Positions 47,887-57,369 of a stretch of 64,000 nucleotides of DNA are shown here, piece by piece. The stretch is from assembly GCA_006503475.1 (NCBI GenBank), contig RSEH01000076.1:1-64000 (forward strand), written 5' to 3'. Position 1 is the first letter of the stretch. Every line of letters begins with the position of its first letter. Origin of the DNA: Stentor roeselii. Lineage: Eukaryota > Ciliophora > Heterotrichea > Heterotrichida > Stentoridae. The notes below the pieces were generated by a model. The model searched no databases and had not been told where the DNA came from. It saw only the letters and a program-made list of their open reading frames with translations. Position numbers and translations under genes: made by a program.

Positions 47887-50460
47887 CTAATTAATACTCG
47901 TCATCTTCAAAACCTCCAGCATTTCCTTTTCACTATTACTATAAGCTCTATCACATTTTGGACAGTTCTCCATATTCTGAAACCTGCAATGATTGCAAAC
48001 CTGGCAATTTTCAGGACACTTGACTTCATTTGTAAAATAGTCCTTATTAACTCCTGCTCCATGAACATCACACAACTTATTCTGTTGATCTCTATTTTCA
48101 TGCCCCATGTGATTATTCCCTAAATTTCCTTGAAAGCCAAAATTTCTGCCAGGATTTTGAATATCTTGATAAGGAGGTCCCAAAGGCTGTGGAAAGCCCA
48201 AATTTCTGCCAGGATTCTGAATATCTTGATAAGGAGGTCCCAAAGGCTGTGGATATCCCTGAACAACAACATTCTGTGACCTTATAAACCCCGCAGGAGG
48301 TGCAGTATCACCTAGAGTCATTTTCAATATCTCTAAAGTTTCAGTTTCCCTTGCACTATATTCTCTTAAGCAACTCACACAAGTATGCGTATCTTGAATT
48401 CTACATCTAGTACAAACTTCATTCTTACAATCCGGGCAGCTGATATCGCTGAAATTGTCTTCCATCTCATTATTTTTATGAGAAAGGCACATTTTTTGAC
48501 GGAAAATGTTATGTCCTGGCATTATTCTATCATTATTCACTTTGTTTCCTACTTGTTGAAACCCGGGGGCGTTCTGTCTATTTGGAGGGTTCCCTGGCAG
48601 ATGACCAGGTGGTAAAAAGTTCGGACCTGCCAAGCGCACCGTGTCTGGACGAGCTGGAGGCGCGACGGGCGGCACAGACGGCGGCTTGGCAAGACTGGGT
48701 ATGCTTAAAACTTTATCTCTGAATTGAGTCCCGATTTCTGGGTACTTTTCACATATTCTGTTGGTAGAGAGTCGTAAATTTTCATCGTAAACATTGAAAG
48801 AATGAAGATAATTTCCTATTTCCAGCAAGTAGTCAACCACATCTTGTGGAACACTTGGAACCACTGGTGGAGGTGCTTGGAAATGGTACCCGGGTGGGTT
48901 GATTGGATTATTTTGGTAGTTTGAAAGGGGTGGAGGGCCTGAAAGGGCTGGAGGGCCTGAAAGGCCTGGAAGGGGGTTCAAGTTTAATTGATTCATTGTG
49001 TTCACTGCCATCATAGGGCCTGGAACATTCAAGGGACTTGGTGGCGGCTGCTGTGATTTCAAACGCTCCTCCGCCGACGGAGGCGGCGGCAGGGTCTTAA
49101 CATCGTAGTCCGGCATCGATGTTGTCACGTATCCTGCTGGCTTCACGGGCGGCGGTACGTTCGGGATAAAAGCCCCGTAAGACCCTAAAGGGTTGTTTTG
49201 ACCTGCTGAACTTGCAGCGTTGTTAAATGATGGAGTTTGGTTTAATACTGGATAAACTGCAGGACTTTGAAATTTGTTATGCCCTGGATTTGAAGGAACC
49301 TCTGAAGAATAAGCACCTGCCGGCTGAGGAGGCTCTCGAGGATAAGATTGGTAAGAACCAGGACTTGGATTTATTGATGAGTAACCAGATGGTCTAAGTT
49401 GAGATTACTGAGAAGGGCCTAAGTTATTTCCTAGGATCGGGGGAGAGGTTCCTGGAGGGCCTGAGTAACCTGGAGGGTAACCTGGTGGGGTACGGTTTAT
49501 TTGATTTCTAGGTGAAAATTACATGTTTTTTTCAGCTGGATGTGATGGAATTAGTGGGTTGGTTGAATTTCCTGGAGTGGTTTGAATCACTGGACTTGTG
49601 TTGCTGTCCGAGCGGGAGAAGAATGTATTGTTTAATATCGCGTGCTCTACTGTTTGAAAGGATGGAAGAATGGGTGGTGGCACGTTGGAGCTGCTTATGG
49701 CTGGAGGAATTTTGTTTATTGGTAGTTGTGAGGCTGTTGAGTAATCATTGCCTGGAACTTTTTGAGAGAACTGAGGATATGCAGGGACTTTATGTGAGAC
49801 CAACTTTTCACCATACTTTTCAATATATTCAGGAAAAGATTCAAGTAGAATCATTTCTTCCGTGTATAAAATCGAAGTGATTCCAGAGTTTCTAACATAA
49901 AGAAACATTTTTGCTTTGTTATTTTCTTCATTAAACTTAATTATTTCAGCAGATTCAAGTAACACAATAATGTTAACATCAAAGACTATGGCAGTAGCTT
50001 CAACGATTTCTAAAAGATTAGGAATTTCGTAGGAATAGTTATGAAATCTTCTAATTGTGTCCTGGGTTAACCTTTCTTGAATAAGATAATGTAAAGTTAT
50101 TAGCACTGAAGGGATAACATCTTCATCTCTCATGTATTTAATGATATATCCATACCGTATTGAAAGTTCTACATTTCGACTATAGAGAATATAATCGAAT
50201 GCCTTGAAAGAGTAATCAAAAACCTCCCTACAATTCGGCTTGGCTGTAGTGACCTTTATTCTTTGACTCTGTAATCTATCAGTGATTGTTTTATAGACAA
50301 TAAAATCATCACAGTTCTGAAACCTCAAACAGATTTCAAGGAGACTCGTTAACAACGCGGCAAATAAAGACTTATCACCAGGATTGAATAGTCTTTCATG
50401 AGTGATATGAAGTTCAGGGTAATTGAATTCAGTTCTATCTTGAATGATGGGATTTACCAT
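47887..50460 (-). CDS. Otubain-like pseudoenzyme with two zinc modules, copy A
   Basis: Three exons (50460-49523, 49507-49409, 49393-47887) joined by two 15-nt introns give 847 residues. Residues about 20-215 resemble the otubain (C65) fold: NPGDKSLFAALLTSLLEICL in the place of GDGNCFYRA..., and LEIVEATAIVFDVNIIVLL then GITSILYTEE in the place of the ...HYDILY end. Leu stands where the catalytic Cys should be and Thr where the His should be, so it would be inactive. A long Pro/Gly/Asn-rich disordered part follows, then two C-terminal modules of the form C..H ... C...C..C..C ... C..C.R.YS, resembling RING or B-box zinc folds. The fold assignment is by eye. Confidence 0.65.
48132..48251 (-). 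repeat. Two-copy 60-bp tandem repeat inside coding sequence
   Basis: 48132-48191 and 48192-48251 are nearly identical and in frame, encoding the unit QPLGPPYQDIQNPGRN twice between the two zinc modules. The near-identity suggests a recent duplication. Confidence 0.92.
49394..49408 (-). other. 15-nt intron in otubain-like gene copy A
   Basis: GTAATCTCAACTTAG on the sense strand, holding an in-frame TAA. The Pro/Gly-rich protein continues in the same frame on both sides. Confidence 0.85.
49508..49522 (-). other. 15-nt intron in otubain-like gene copy A
   Basis: GTAATTTTCACCTAG on the sense strand, holding an in-frame TAA. Splicing joins PAEKN to INQINRTPPGYPPGY. Confidence 0.85.
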
Positions 50461-50503
50461 TTATAATGATTTTATATCTATTCACTTGACTTTGAATATT
50501 AAG

Positions 50504-52498
50504 TTATCCCTCCAGACTCATCTTGACACTAAGCAGATAATTATGATCGATTTCTGAGTAAGGATTCCTACAAACAACACATCTTTCAGTGTCTTTAACC
50601 CGACATTGATTACAGACAAAACATCCTTGTGGACAGTGAATATCAGAAGAAATCAAGTCTTTTTCTACCAACCCTCCATGCATAGCGCACTTCTTCAAAC
50701 GTTTAACAGCTCGAATAGTCTTCTCAACAACCTGTTTCTTCACCTCTTCATCGAAATTTCCCTTTTCAATCGAATCCTTCATAATCATCAAGATCTCCTT
50801 TTCATAACTTTCATATACTCTTCCACATCTGATACAAGATCCACAATTCTTAACCCTACAAAAATTGCAGATTTTTGAACAGTCATTACATTCAAATGTC
50901 GAAAAATTGTCGTTTTCTGTGACTTTCAAACATTTTTCACAAGTTTTCACAGATTCTCTTTCTTGAGGTTTTACCACAGGGTTAAAAATCGGTTTTTCTT
51001 TTAAATTATCAGAGTTCTTAGGAATTAAAACTGGAGACTTGACAGAGCAAATCAAGGTGGAAGGAAGAGGACCGATTTCAGGAAACGTTAAAGTGATTTT
51101 TTTTATTTTTTCTTGAAGGCCTTCATCATAAACTTTATGAGAGGAAATGACGTTGCTGATATAATTAATGAAACTTATGATTTCATTTGGAAGTTTTGAA
51201 GACTTTTGACTTTCTGCAAAGTTTTCTTTTTGGGAAATGTGACTTGATGGGATTGGAACATGTGTCGGAATTTTAGCTTCTGGAATAGGATTCGCTTCAG
51301 GTATTGGGGCAGATGATTTAATTACTGGCCCTGGCTTGTTTTCAAGGTTGCTTGCTTTTGGAGATGGTTGAGGGTATCGAGGACTGCTTTGAATGCCGCT
51401 TGGAGGAAGTATTGGAATTCCTGATTGATTTGGAGGTGGAATCTCTTGATTTACTTGCTTTTCAGAGAAATATGATGGCAAAGAGCCACTTGGGTTTCGC
51501 AGGTGGTTGGGATTGTTAATTGCCCCGCTGTGCTTTGGTACTGGAACTGGGATCTGATTTCTAAATTTACTACTCAAGTCTTCAGAGCTGTTTATTTCTT
51601 TTGAATTTAAGTCGACACTGCTGGATAGTGAAAAAATTTCTGCCTTTTGGGGACTGTCTCGTGTTTTATTTGAAGATGGACCTGAAAATCCTGGATTTTC
51701 TGGAAGTTTTAATTGGGTTAAATTATCGATTTTCTTTATCGGCTGTCGGAAATTTTCAGGAAGATTTTGATTGACTGGTGGAATTTTTACCTCTTCTTTA
51801 TAGAGATCAGTGATTTGAACTTTTTCGAAGACTAGTTTAGGAAGAATGGTTTCTAAGTTGCTTCTCTGTTCAGCTGCGATCATTTCACCCGAATACAAAA
51901 TGATAACCTCTGAGTTGTTTCTCAATTGCAGGTAGACCAAAGGTAGCTGAAAGTCAGAAAAGTAAATTTTTTCATAAGTTCTATCATCTTTAAACAAAAA
52001 AATCGCAATTTGAAAGATTTCCGCTATTTTCCTGATGATTTCCATAGCAAGTTGAAAGTCCATCTGCATATTAATCAATTGATCCTGAAAATTCCCTTCA
52101 AGTCTCTGAATCATAAGAAAATGAATAAAATCTCTGACGACTTCAGGAATACCTTGATTTGAAAAGTAATAACTTAAATACTCAACTCTTGTTGCATAGT
52201 CGTATTTCTGCTTATCAGTCAAAATCGAGAGCATTTTTGAGATATACTCAGATGAAGGTGCAAATTCGCTGTTCAAAGAAGCAAGCCAGCCAATAGTTCC
52301 TTTGATTTTACGGATCAGGTCATCCGAAATCTCCCTTTTCAGTCTTGAACAGTCTTCAAATCGCAGAACAAGCTCGAATAAAGCGAATCCAATCGTTGCA
52401 AACAAGGAATTCTGCATGAATGGAAAAGATCTTTCTGAAACTACTCCAGGATGATAACTCTGCTGATGAGATATGCGTGGTTGAAGCAGAAGACTCAT
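50504..52498 (-). CDS. Otubain-like pseudoenzyme with two zinc modules, copy B
   Basis: A single-exon 664-residue paralogue of the next gene, with the same order of parts. The otubain-like region (about 20-215) has MQNSLFATIGFALFELVLRF at the place of the catalytic Cys and VIILYSGEM at the place of the His-containing end, so both catalytic residues again appear lost. A Pro/Ser-rich linker (about 240-410) leads to a helix, then two zinc modules (about 515-570: CEKC, CNDC, CNFC, CIRCGRVYESYE; about 600-655: CAMH, CPQGC, CNQC, CVVCRNPYSE). A ubiquitin- or RING-linked scaffold role is inference. It ends 43 bp before the start of copy A. Confidence 0.68.
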   Translation of the reverse strand: MSLLLQPRISHQQSYHPGVVSERSFPFMQNSLFATIGFALFELVLRFEDCSRLKREISDDLIRKIKGTIGWLASLNSEFAPSSEYISKMLSILTDKQKYDYATRVEYLSYYFSNQGIPEVVRDFIHFLMIQRLEGNFQDQLINMQMDFQLAMEIIRKIAEIFQIAIFLFKDDRTYEKIYFSDFQLPLVYLQLRNNSEVIILYSGEMIAAEQRSNLETILPKLVFEKVQITDLYKEEVKIPPVNQNLPENFRQPIKKIDNLTQLKLPENPGFSGPSSNKTRDSPQKAEIFSLSSSVDLNSKEINSSEDLSSKFRNQIPVPVPKHSGAINNPNHLRNPSGSLPSYFSEKQVNQEIPPPNQSGIPILPPSGIQSSPRYPQPSPKASNLENKPGPVIKSSAPIPEANPIPEAKIPTHVPIPSSHISQKENFAESQKSSKLPNEIISFINYISNVISSHKVYDEGLQEKIKKITLTFPEIGPLPSTLICSVKSPVLIPKNSDNLKEKPIFNPVVKPQERESVKTCEKCLKVTENDNFSTFECNDCSKICNFCRVKNCGSCIRCGRVYESYEKEILMIMKDSIEKGNFDEEVKKQVVEKTIRAVKRLKKCAMHGGLVEKDLISSDIHCPQGCFVCNQCRVKDTERCVVCRNPYSEIDHNYLLSVKMSLEG

Positions 52499-52511
52499 TT
52501 ATAGAAGATAA
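52499..52511. promoter_or_regulatory. 13-bp divergent intergenic spacer
   Basis: Only 13 bp separate the ATG of the otubain-like copy B from the divergent ATG of the PPAT-HD gene. It is A-rich; promoter signals must overlap the coding regions. Confidence 0.4.
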
Positions 52512-54026
52512 ATGGAAAATCGTCAAGGTTTCGCCATCTATGAAAATGTAGAGAGTGGAGAGATTGAAGAAGTGATTCGAGAAATATTGATTTTCAGGTA
52601 TTTTATTACTGAAAAAATCATTGTTCAGGTGACTTTCGCGCAGCCTGAGATGATCCTCGACCTTTTCTCGCATATTTACATTTCGACCTACTCGGAAACT
52701 GACCCTCCTGTCTACCTGGTCCTGCCTCAGCTGCTCGGAAGTTCCTTTGCCCCTGATGGTTCTTTTATCTTGTTCAATCGAGCCTTCATCACCAACGACA
52801 TGCTCAGAATTATTCCCCCGGCGAGCGAAGCGAGCCTTAAACTAGCAAAAGTTAATAACTATCAGGAAAAAAAAACCACAGCTGAAAATTACTTAAAAAA
52901 ATACAACAAAAAGTACTCAAGAGCTGTCATGGGAGGAACTTTTGACCATATGCATGCAGGACACTTTATCTTTCTGACAATCGCTGCAAGTGTCACTGAT
53001 TTTCTTGCGATTGGATTGACTGAAGCGACGTTACTTGTGAGTAAATCTGGAAAGGAGTTTATCCAGCCATGGCAGATCCGAAAAGAAAAAGTTGAGAATT
53101 TTCTCTCAATAATAAAACCTTCTTTAAAAGTTGACCTGTTTCCAATTTTAGATCCGATAAGCAAGGCAGGGACTGAGGCTTACGACGCGATTATTTTAAC
53201 TACTGAAGTTGAAAAAGCCTTTGATTTAGTTAATGAAAAAAGACAGCAAAATAACCTTCCACCTTTAGAGATGGTTCTTGTTGATCTCGCTGTTTTGGAC
53301 CAGGGAAAAATCAGCAGTACTGATGTGAGAAAAGTTCTGGACTCGAAAAGCGAAGGGGCTTTTGTTTGGGTTAAAGAAAGATGGGAAGACCTTTGCTTTA
53401 GGATTGGTGTTGAGCGAGAGGTTATGGAAAGGTGGTGGGATTTTTTGTCTTGTCAGTATTCGAGGAAGTGCAGGTTTTATCATACTTTGAAACATGTTGA
53501 AAGTATTTTGAAGTATTTGGAGGGTCCTAATGAAGTTATTGAACTCTCTGCTTTTTTTCATGATTTGGTTTATATACCGTTTAAAGTGAAGGAGTTTTTG
53601 AGTAATGAAATTAGCAGTGTTAGATATTTTCAACAGTTTGTGAGGGAAGCTCGAATCGACTGTCCATTGAAAGAAAGACAGATTATGAATAGGATTGATC
53701 ATCAATTGGTTTGCGTCATTATAGAGTCAACTATAAGGCATTTACCTCTCACTGATAATCAGCTATGCAAATATTTTCTCGATTTAGACCTATCAATCCT
53801 CGCAAGTCCTACAGAAATCTACGAAAAGTACTGCGAGTCAATAAGAAACGAGTACATCCACATCTCCGAACTTGACTTTAAATCAGGTCGAAAGTCCATT
53901 CTCGAATCCTTCCTCCACCGCGAAAATTTATTCTTTTCCGATACTTTCCAGTTCCTCGACCCGAAAGGTCGTTCAAACCTATTCCACGAAATTTCCTCAA
54001 AGCTTTCAACATCTCCAAGCCTTTAG
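52512..54026 (+). CDS. Phosphopantetheine adenylyltransferase fused to an HD phosphohydrolase
   Basis: A 504-residue protein. Residues about 130-290 are a eukaryotic/archaeal-type PPAT, the coenzyme A step that joins AMP to phosphopantetheine: VMGGTFDHMHAGHF with the H148-x-G-H151 motif, GLTEATLLVSKSGKEF, EAYDAIILTTEVEKAF and the KISSTDVRK signature. Residues about 310-500 match the COG4339-type HD hydrolase: RWWDFLSCQYS, RFYHTLKHVESIL, and FFHDLVYIP with the metal-binding HD. In animals this PPAT type is fused to dephospho-CoA kinase; here an HD hydrolase stands in that place. The first 120 residues resemble the N-terminal part of COASY. The gene is a single exon. Confidence 0.85.
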   Translation: MENRQGFAIYENVESGEIEEVIREILIFRYFITEKIIVQVTFAQPEMILDLFSHIYISTYSETDPPVYLVLPQLLGSSFAPDGSFILFNRAFITNDMLRIIPPASEASLKLAKVNNYQEKKTTAENYLKKYNKKYSRAVMGGTFDHMHAGHFIFLTIAASVTDFLAIGLTEATLLVSKSGKEFIQPWQIRKEKVENFLSIIKPSLKVDLFPILDPISKAGTEAYDAIILTTEVEKAFDLVNEKRQQNNLPPLEMVLVDLAVLDQGKISSTDVRKVLDSKSEGAFVWVKERWEDLCFRIGVEREVMERWWDFLSCQYSRKCRFYHTLKHVESILKYLEGPNEVIELSAFFHDLVYIPFKVKEFLSNEISSVRYFQQFVREARIDCPLKERQIMNRIDHQLVCVIIESTIRHLPLTDNQLCKYFLDLDLSILASPTEIYEKYCESIRNEYIHISELDFKSGRKSILESFLHRENLFFSDTFQFLDPKGRSNLFHEISSKLSTSPSL

Positions 54027-54078
54027 CAGTTCAATTAAAATTAATCCTTCAAATCCCACCATTGACAACACCTAAAAA

Positions 54079-55269
54079 ATGAGAAGTGTTTCAGATGCCT
54101 TGTCAGACGAGGCTTCCTCTTCTGACGACTTCTCAGAATCTCGAGAAGTAAAATTCAAACTTCCTGAAACAAGAGACAAATTCGACTCAGACCTGAAGTG
54201 CATAGTTTGCCGAATCAACTTCAACATCCCTGGCGTGGCCCACACTGAAAAAGGACAGTGTTTGTTCTGTTATCGAGGAGTCTGCAAACGATGTCTGGTG
54301 TCGTCGAAAAAACACCCTGAAACAATGAAAAAGGAAAGAATATGCAGATGCTGTGTTGTTGAATTTAAGGAAATTCGGTTATTTGCTGAAAAAATTCAAG
54401 AATCTCGACTTGAGTTAGAACAGCTTAACCTTGAAATCCAACTTGCTGTTAAACAACATCATGTTGCTATGAATGAAAGGAAAAGAGTTCAAGATGATCT
54501 TCAAGTCGCTCAAGGAATCAAATCGAAAACTGATGAAGAACGTGAAGAAAATATTGAAAATCTTAAAGAAAAACTTAGCTCTTTAAGTGTGAGACATGAT
54601 GTCACTGAAGAAAAAACTAGGGAATGTATTAATTCGATTAACACCCTGAAAAATATTTATAGAGAAGAAAAATCGAAACTTGAAGAATTAAAAAGTCTTT
54701 ATTTGCAGAAAGAAGCTGAGGATGAAAAAATTAGGAGAAGGGTTGAAAGGCGAAAGAGAAAATGTTTGGAAGTTTTTAATGAAGGGAAGGTTTATGAAGG
54801 TGAAATTGACCTTGTTGGGGAAAATGTCTTGAAATTAAGAGAAGAAATTCAGAAATTAGAGAGAAGGATTGAAAGAAAAGAAGGAAAAACTATAGAAAGG
54901 TCTAAGGAATTAGAGGAAATTGCAGAGAAGTTTAAAGAAAATGATAGGAAAATTGAAAAGTTATCAGAATTTAAAAAAAGTTTAGCGTTTCATCAGGAAA
55001 ATGAAGATTTTTCACAGGAACAGCTTGAAAAACTATCAGAAGCTAATGAAAATATTTTGAAATATGATGAAATCATTATTAAACTACAGGAAAGGATCGA
55101 TTTGATTAAAAAGAACAGAGCTAGAAGTTTGTGTGTTACAAGTGATAACTATGAGAAAAAGTACAGACAATGTGAAATTCTTGCTAATATTTCTCATATG
55201 CAAAAGAGAAATGTGGTTAGCAGAGATAAATCAGGAGAGGCAGCTTGTCAAAAGTGCGTAATTAATTAG
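54079..55269 (+). CDS. FYVE-like zinc finger plus coiled-coil protein
   Basis: A 396-residue protein. Residues about 40-95 hold eight or so cysteines in pairs (CIVC, CLFC, CKRC, CRCC) in the order of a FYVE or Rab-effector zinc finger; the RR/KHHCR basic signature of phosphoinositide-binding FYVE domains is not seen. From about 100 to 355 it is one long coiled coil (LELEQLNLEIQLAVKQHH, LREEIQKLERRIERKE). This layout is common in endosomal Rab effectors, but the assignment is inference. It starts right after CCTAAAAA. Confidence 0.7.
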   Translation: MRSVSDALSDEASSSDDFSESREVKFKLPETRDKFDSDLKCIVCRINFNIPGVAHTEKGQCLFCYRGVCKRCLVSSKKHPETMKKERICRCCVVEFKEIRLFAEKIQESRLELEQLNLEIQLAVKQHHVAMNERKRVQDDLQVAQGIKSKTDEEREENIENLKEKLSSLSVRHDVTEEKTRECINSINTLKNIYREEKSKLEELKSLYLQKEAEDEKIRRRVERRKRKCLEVFNEGKVYEGEIDLVGENVLKLREEIQKLERRIERKEGKTIERSKELEEIAEKFKENDRKIEKLSEFKKSLAFHQENEDFSQEQLEKLSEANENILKYDEIIIKLQERIDLIKKNRARSLCVTSDNYEKKYRQCEILANISHMQKRNVVSRDKSGEAACQKCVIN

Positions 55270-55338
55270 ATTAACAATAAAGGAGGTTGCATAGCATTTT
55301 ATCATTTAACAAAACATAATATATACCTTAATCTTTAT

Positions 55339-55611
55339 TTAAGGGGAATTCAGCTCATTCTCATCCAATACGCTCGAGGTTTTGTCACAATTGACTTTAC
55401 ACCAATTCCGAATTCGATGAAATTTATCAAAAAGCCTTCCAAAAGTAAAATGAGCATCAACTACTTTTTCAATCATCAACGAGTGCAAAGTTGAAACAGT
55501 ATTAGACTGAAAAATGCCAGTTGAATCAAGTTCTTCAACAATAAACTGAAGATCATTCGATTCATCCGGATTTATTGGTTGCACTAAATATTTTTCAAAT
55601 TGATTAGACAT
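55339..55611 (-). CDS. Small hypothetical protein
   Basis: A 90-residue protein starting at the ATG at 55611 (MSNQFEKYLVQ); the frame upstream begins only with a TTG. It is acidic with a helical middle (TLHSLMIEKVVDAHFTFGRLFDKFHRIRNW). No family is recognised. It is flanked by convergent and divergent genes at 69 and 125 bp. Confidence 0.5.
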   Translation of the reverse strand: MSNQFEKYLVQPINPDESNDLQFIVEELDSTGIFQSNTVSTLHSLMIEKVVDAHFTFGRLFDKFHRIRNWCKVNCDKTSSVLDENELNSP

Positions 55612-55736
55612 ATTAATTATAACACTCAAATCAAACCCAACCTAAAAAATTATGATCAAAAAATTTTCAAAACCTTTTCCTGTTTAAACCCTTAAATCCT
55701 TATTTTTAATCAAAAACATCTTTACGCAAATAAGAA

Positions 55737-56927
55737 ATGATTAAAGCCAGTCAGGTAATTGAAATAATCCCAAGAAGACTGTATTGGCTTTGCGACAAGA
55801 CTGCTCCAACCAAGTCGAAATCATATGTTTTTTCGACAGACGACACATACACATACATTCCTTACAACAATGACTTCGGCCCTCTTGACATTTCTTTGAT
55901 TGTCAAGTACTGCAGGACTCTTGAGTCGCTTCTACGAAACCCGAAGTATGACCGGCAGCCAATTTATCACTACTCGTCTGTTGTACCTGCTAAACGGGCG
56001 AATTCCGCTCTGCTCATCTGCGCCTATCAAGTACTCATCTTGAAGAGGTCGCCTGACAAGGCCTGGCAACCGTTTTCCGAGATTCCTCGATTTTTACCCT
56101 TTCGAGATGCGAGTTCGGAGCAGAACAAGTTCGAGCTTCATATTTTTGATTGTTTAACCGCTCTTGAAAAAGCTTTGAATTTGAACTGGCTTGACGTTGA
56201 GAACTTTGATATTGATGAGTATCTCAAGAATAGCGACCCGGTTAATGGGGGGTTTAATTGGATTGTACCTGAAAAAATTATCGCGTTTCCTTGTCCTTCC
56301 AGTCGAACTAGTCAGAATAGCACAGTTGAAGAATATTCGAGGATTTTTAACTGCTGTGGAGTAACAACAATAGTCCGAGTCTACCAAGCCACCTACGAAA
56401 GCATCCGATTTAAAAAGCTAGGTTTCAGACATTTCGACATTGAAGAATCCTCAGAAGTTTTACCAACCGACTCAATGATCCGTCAGTTCATCGAGATCTG
56501 CCGAAGAGAGTCCATTTTAGCAGTGCATTGTTTGAACGGTTTAGGAAAAAGCATAACTTTAATCGGTTGTTACGTCATCAAGCACTACAGCTGGACGGGT
56601 CAAGAGTTCATCGCTTGGGCAAGAATGTGCAGGCCTGGATGCGTTTTAGGCAAGCAACAGTTCTTCCTTTGCAAGTACTACGAAAATTTATGCGCCATGA
56701 GCCGAAAAGGCCGCCAGTACTCGATGGTTAATGGCGAGTTCGAAAAACATTTAAGTCCTGATTTGACCTCAAGGCACAGCATTTCGGTTAAAGCTGGACA
56801 TTTTAGTGTCAAAGCACTTAGGCAGCCTGTTACTTATAAAACGAGATTTAATCAGTTGGTAAAAATTGACCCGGAACTGATGAAACTTTATGGAAAGAAG
56901 GATGGATTAAATAAGGAGGATAATTGA
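55737..56927 (+). CDS. CDC14-like dual-specificity phosphatase, probably inactive
   Basis: A 396-residue protein with both CDC14 modules: the N-terminal domain (IIPRRLYWLCDK, NNDFGPLDISLIVKYCRTLE, SSEQNKFELHIFDCLTALEKA) and the catalytic domain (FNWIVPEKIIAFPCPSSR, IVRVYQATYESIRFKKLGFRHFDI, then the P-loop and FIAWARMCRPGCVLGKQQFFL). The active-site loop, HCKAGLGRTG in active CDC14, reads HCLNGLGKSI: Cys265 is kept but Lys271 replaces the phosphate-binding Arg. The general-acid Asp region (F.DG..P) reads EESSEVLP. Loss of both suggests a pseudophosphatase that may still bind phosphoproteins. Confidence 0.82.
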   Translation: MIKASQVIEIIPRRLYWLCDKTAPTKSKSYVFSTDDTYTYIPYNNDFGPLDISLIVKYCRTLESLLRNPKYDRQPIYHYSSVVPAKRANSALLICAYQVLILKRSPDKAWQPFSEIPRFLPFRDASSEQNKFELHIFDCLTALEKALNLNWLDVENFDIDEYLKNSDPVNGGFNWIVPEKIIAFPCPSSRTSQNSTVEEYSRIFNCCGVTTIVRVYQATYESIRFKKLGFRHFDIEESSEVLPTDSMIRQFIEICRRESILAVHCLNGLGKSITLIGCYVIKHYSWTGQEFIAWARMCRPGCVLGKQQFFLCKYYENLCAMSRKGRQYSMVNGEFEKHLSPDLTSRHSISVKAGHFSVKALRQPVTYKTRFNQLVKIDPELMKLYGKKDGLNKEDN

Positions 56928-57018
56928 TTTAATAAAGGGTTTTTTGGGAAATGCTTCTTGGTTGAATTTTAATCATCTGGGCTTTAAACTTTGCTAAACT
57001 AAAATATTCAGAAGAAAA

Positions 57019-57369
57019 ATGGAGTATAGCAAAAATAGACCTTATCCTTGCACGATTTGTGAACTCGCGTTTAAAAGCAAACAGTTCTTGCAGAGACATA
57101 TGACAAGTCATTCTGATGAAAGGAATCATGTTTGTGTGTATTGTGAAAAGACTTATAAGTATCGGAAAGGACTTAATCGGCATATAAAAAAAGTGCATAA
57201 TATTGGAGTGGCTGATTCCCTCAAAACCTTTAAAAGACAGTTTAAAGTCGAGGATTTTCTTGATCTGGCTAAAGAATCCAAGTATCAGCCTAAAAAGATT
57301 TGGGACTTCGAAAAGGGCAGAGAGGTTGAAATCTTGTTTACCTGCATTAAAAAGAGCTCTCTTAACTAG
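57019..57369 (+). CDS. Two-finger C2H2 zinc-finger protein
   Basis: A 116-residue protein with two adjacent C2H2 fingers: YPCTICELAFKSKQFLQRHMTSH and HVCVYCEKTYKYRKGLNRHIKKVH, joined by the linker SDERN. A C-terminal region of 55 residues has a basic and acidic helix. It probably binds DNA or RNA. C2H2 genes are few in ciliates compared with animals. Confidence 0.82.
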   Translation: MEYSKNRPYPCTICELAFKSKQFLQRHMTSHSDERNHVCVYCEKTYKYRKGLNRHIKKVHNIGVADSLKTFKRQFKVEDFLDLAKESKYQPKKIWDFEKGREVEILFTCIKKSSLN

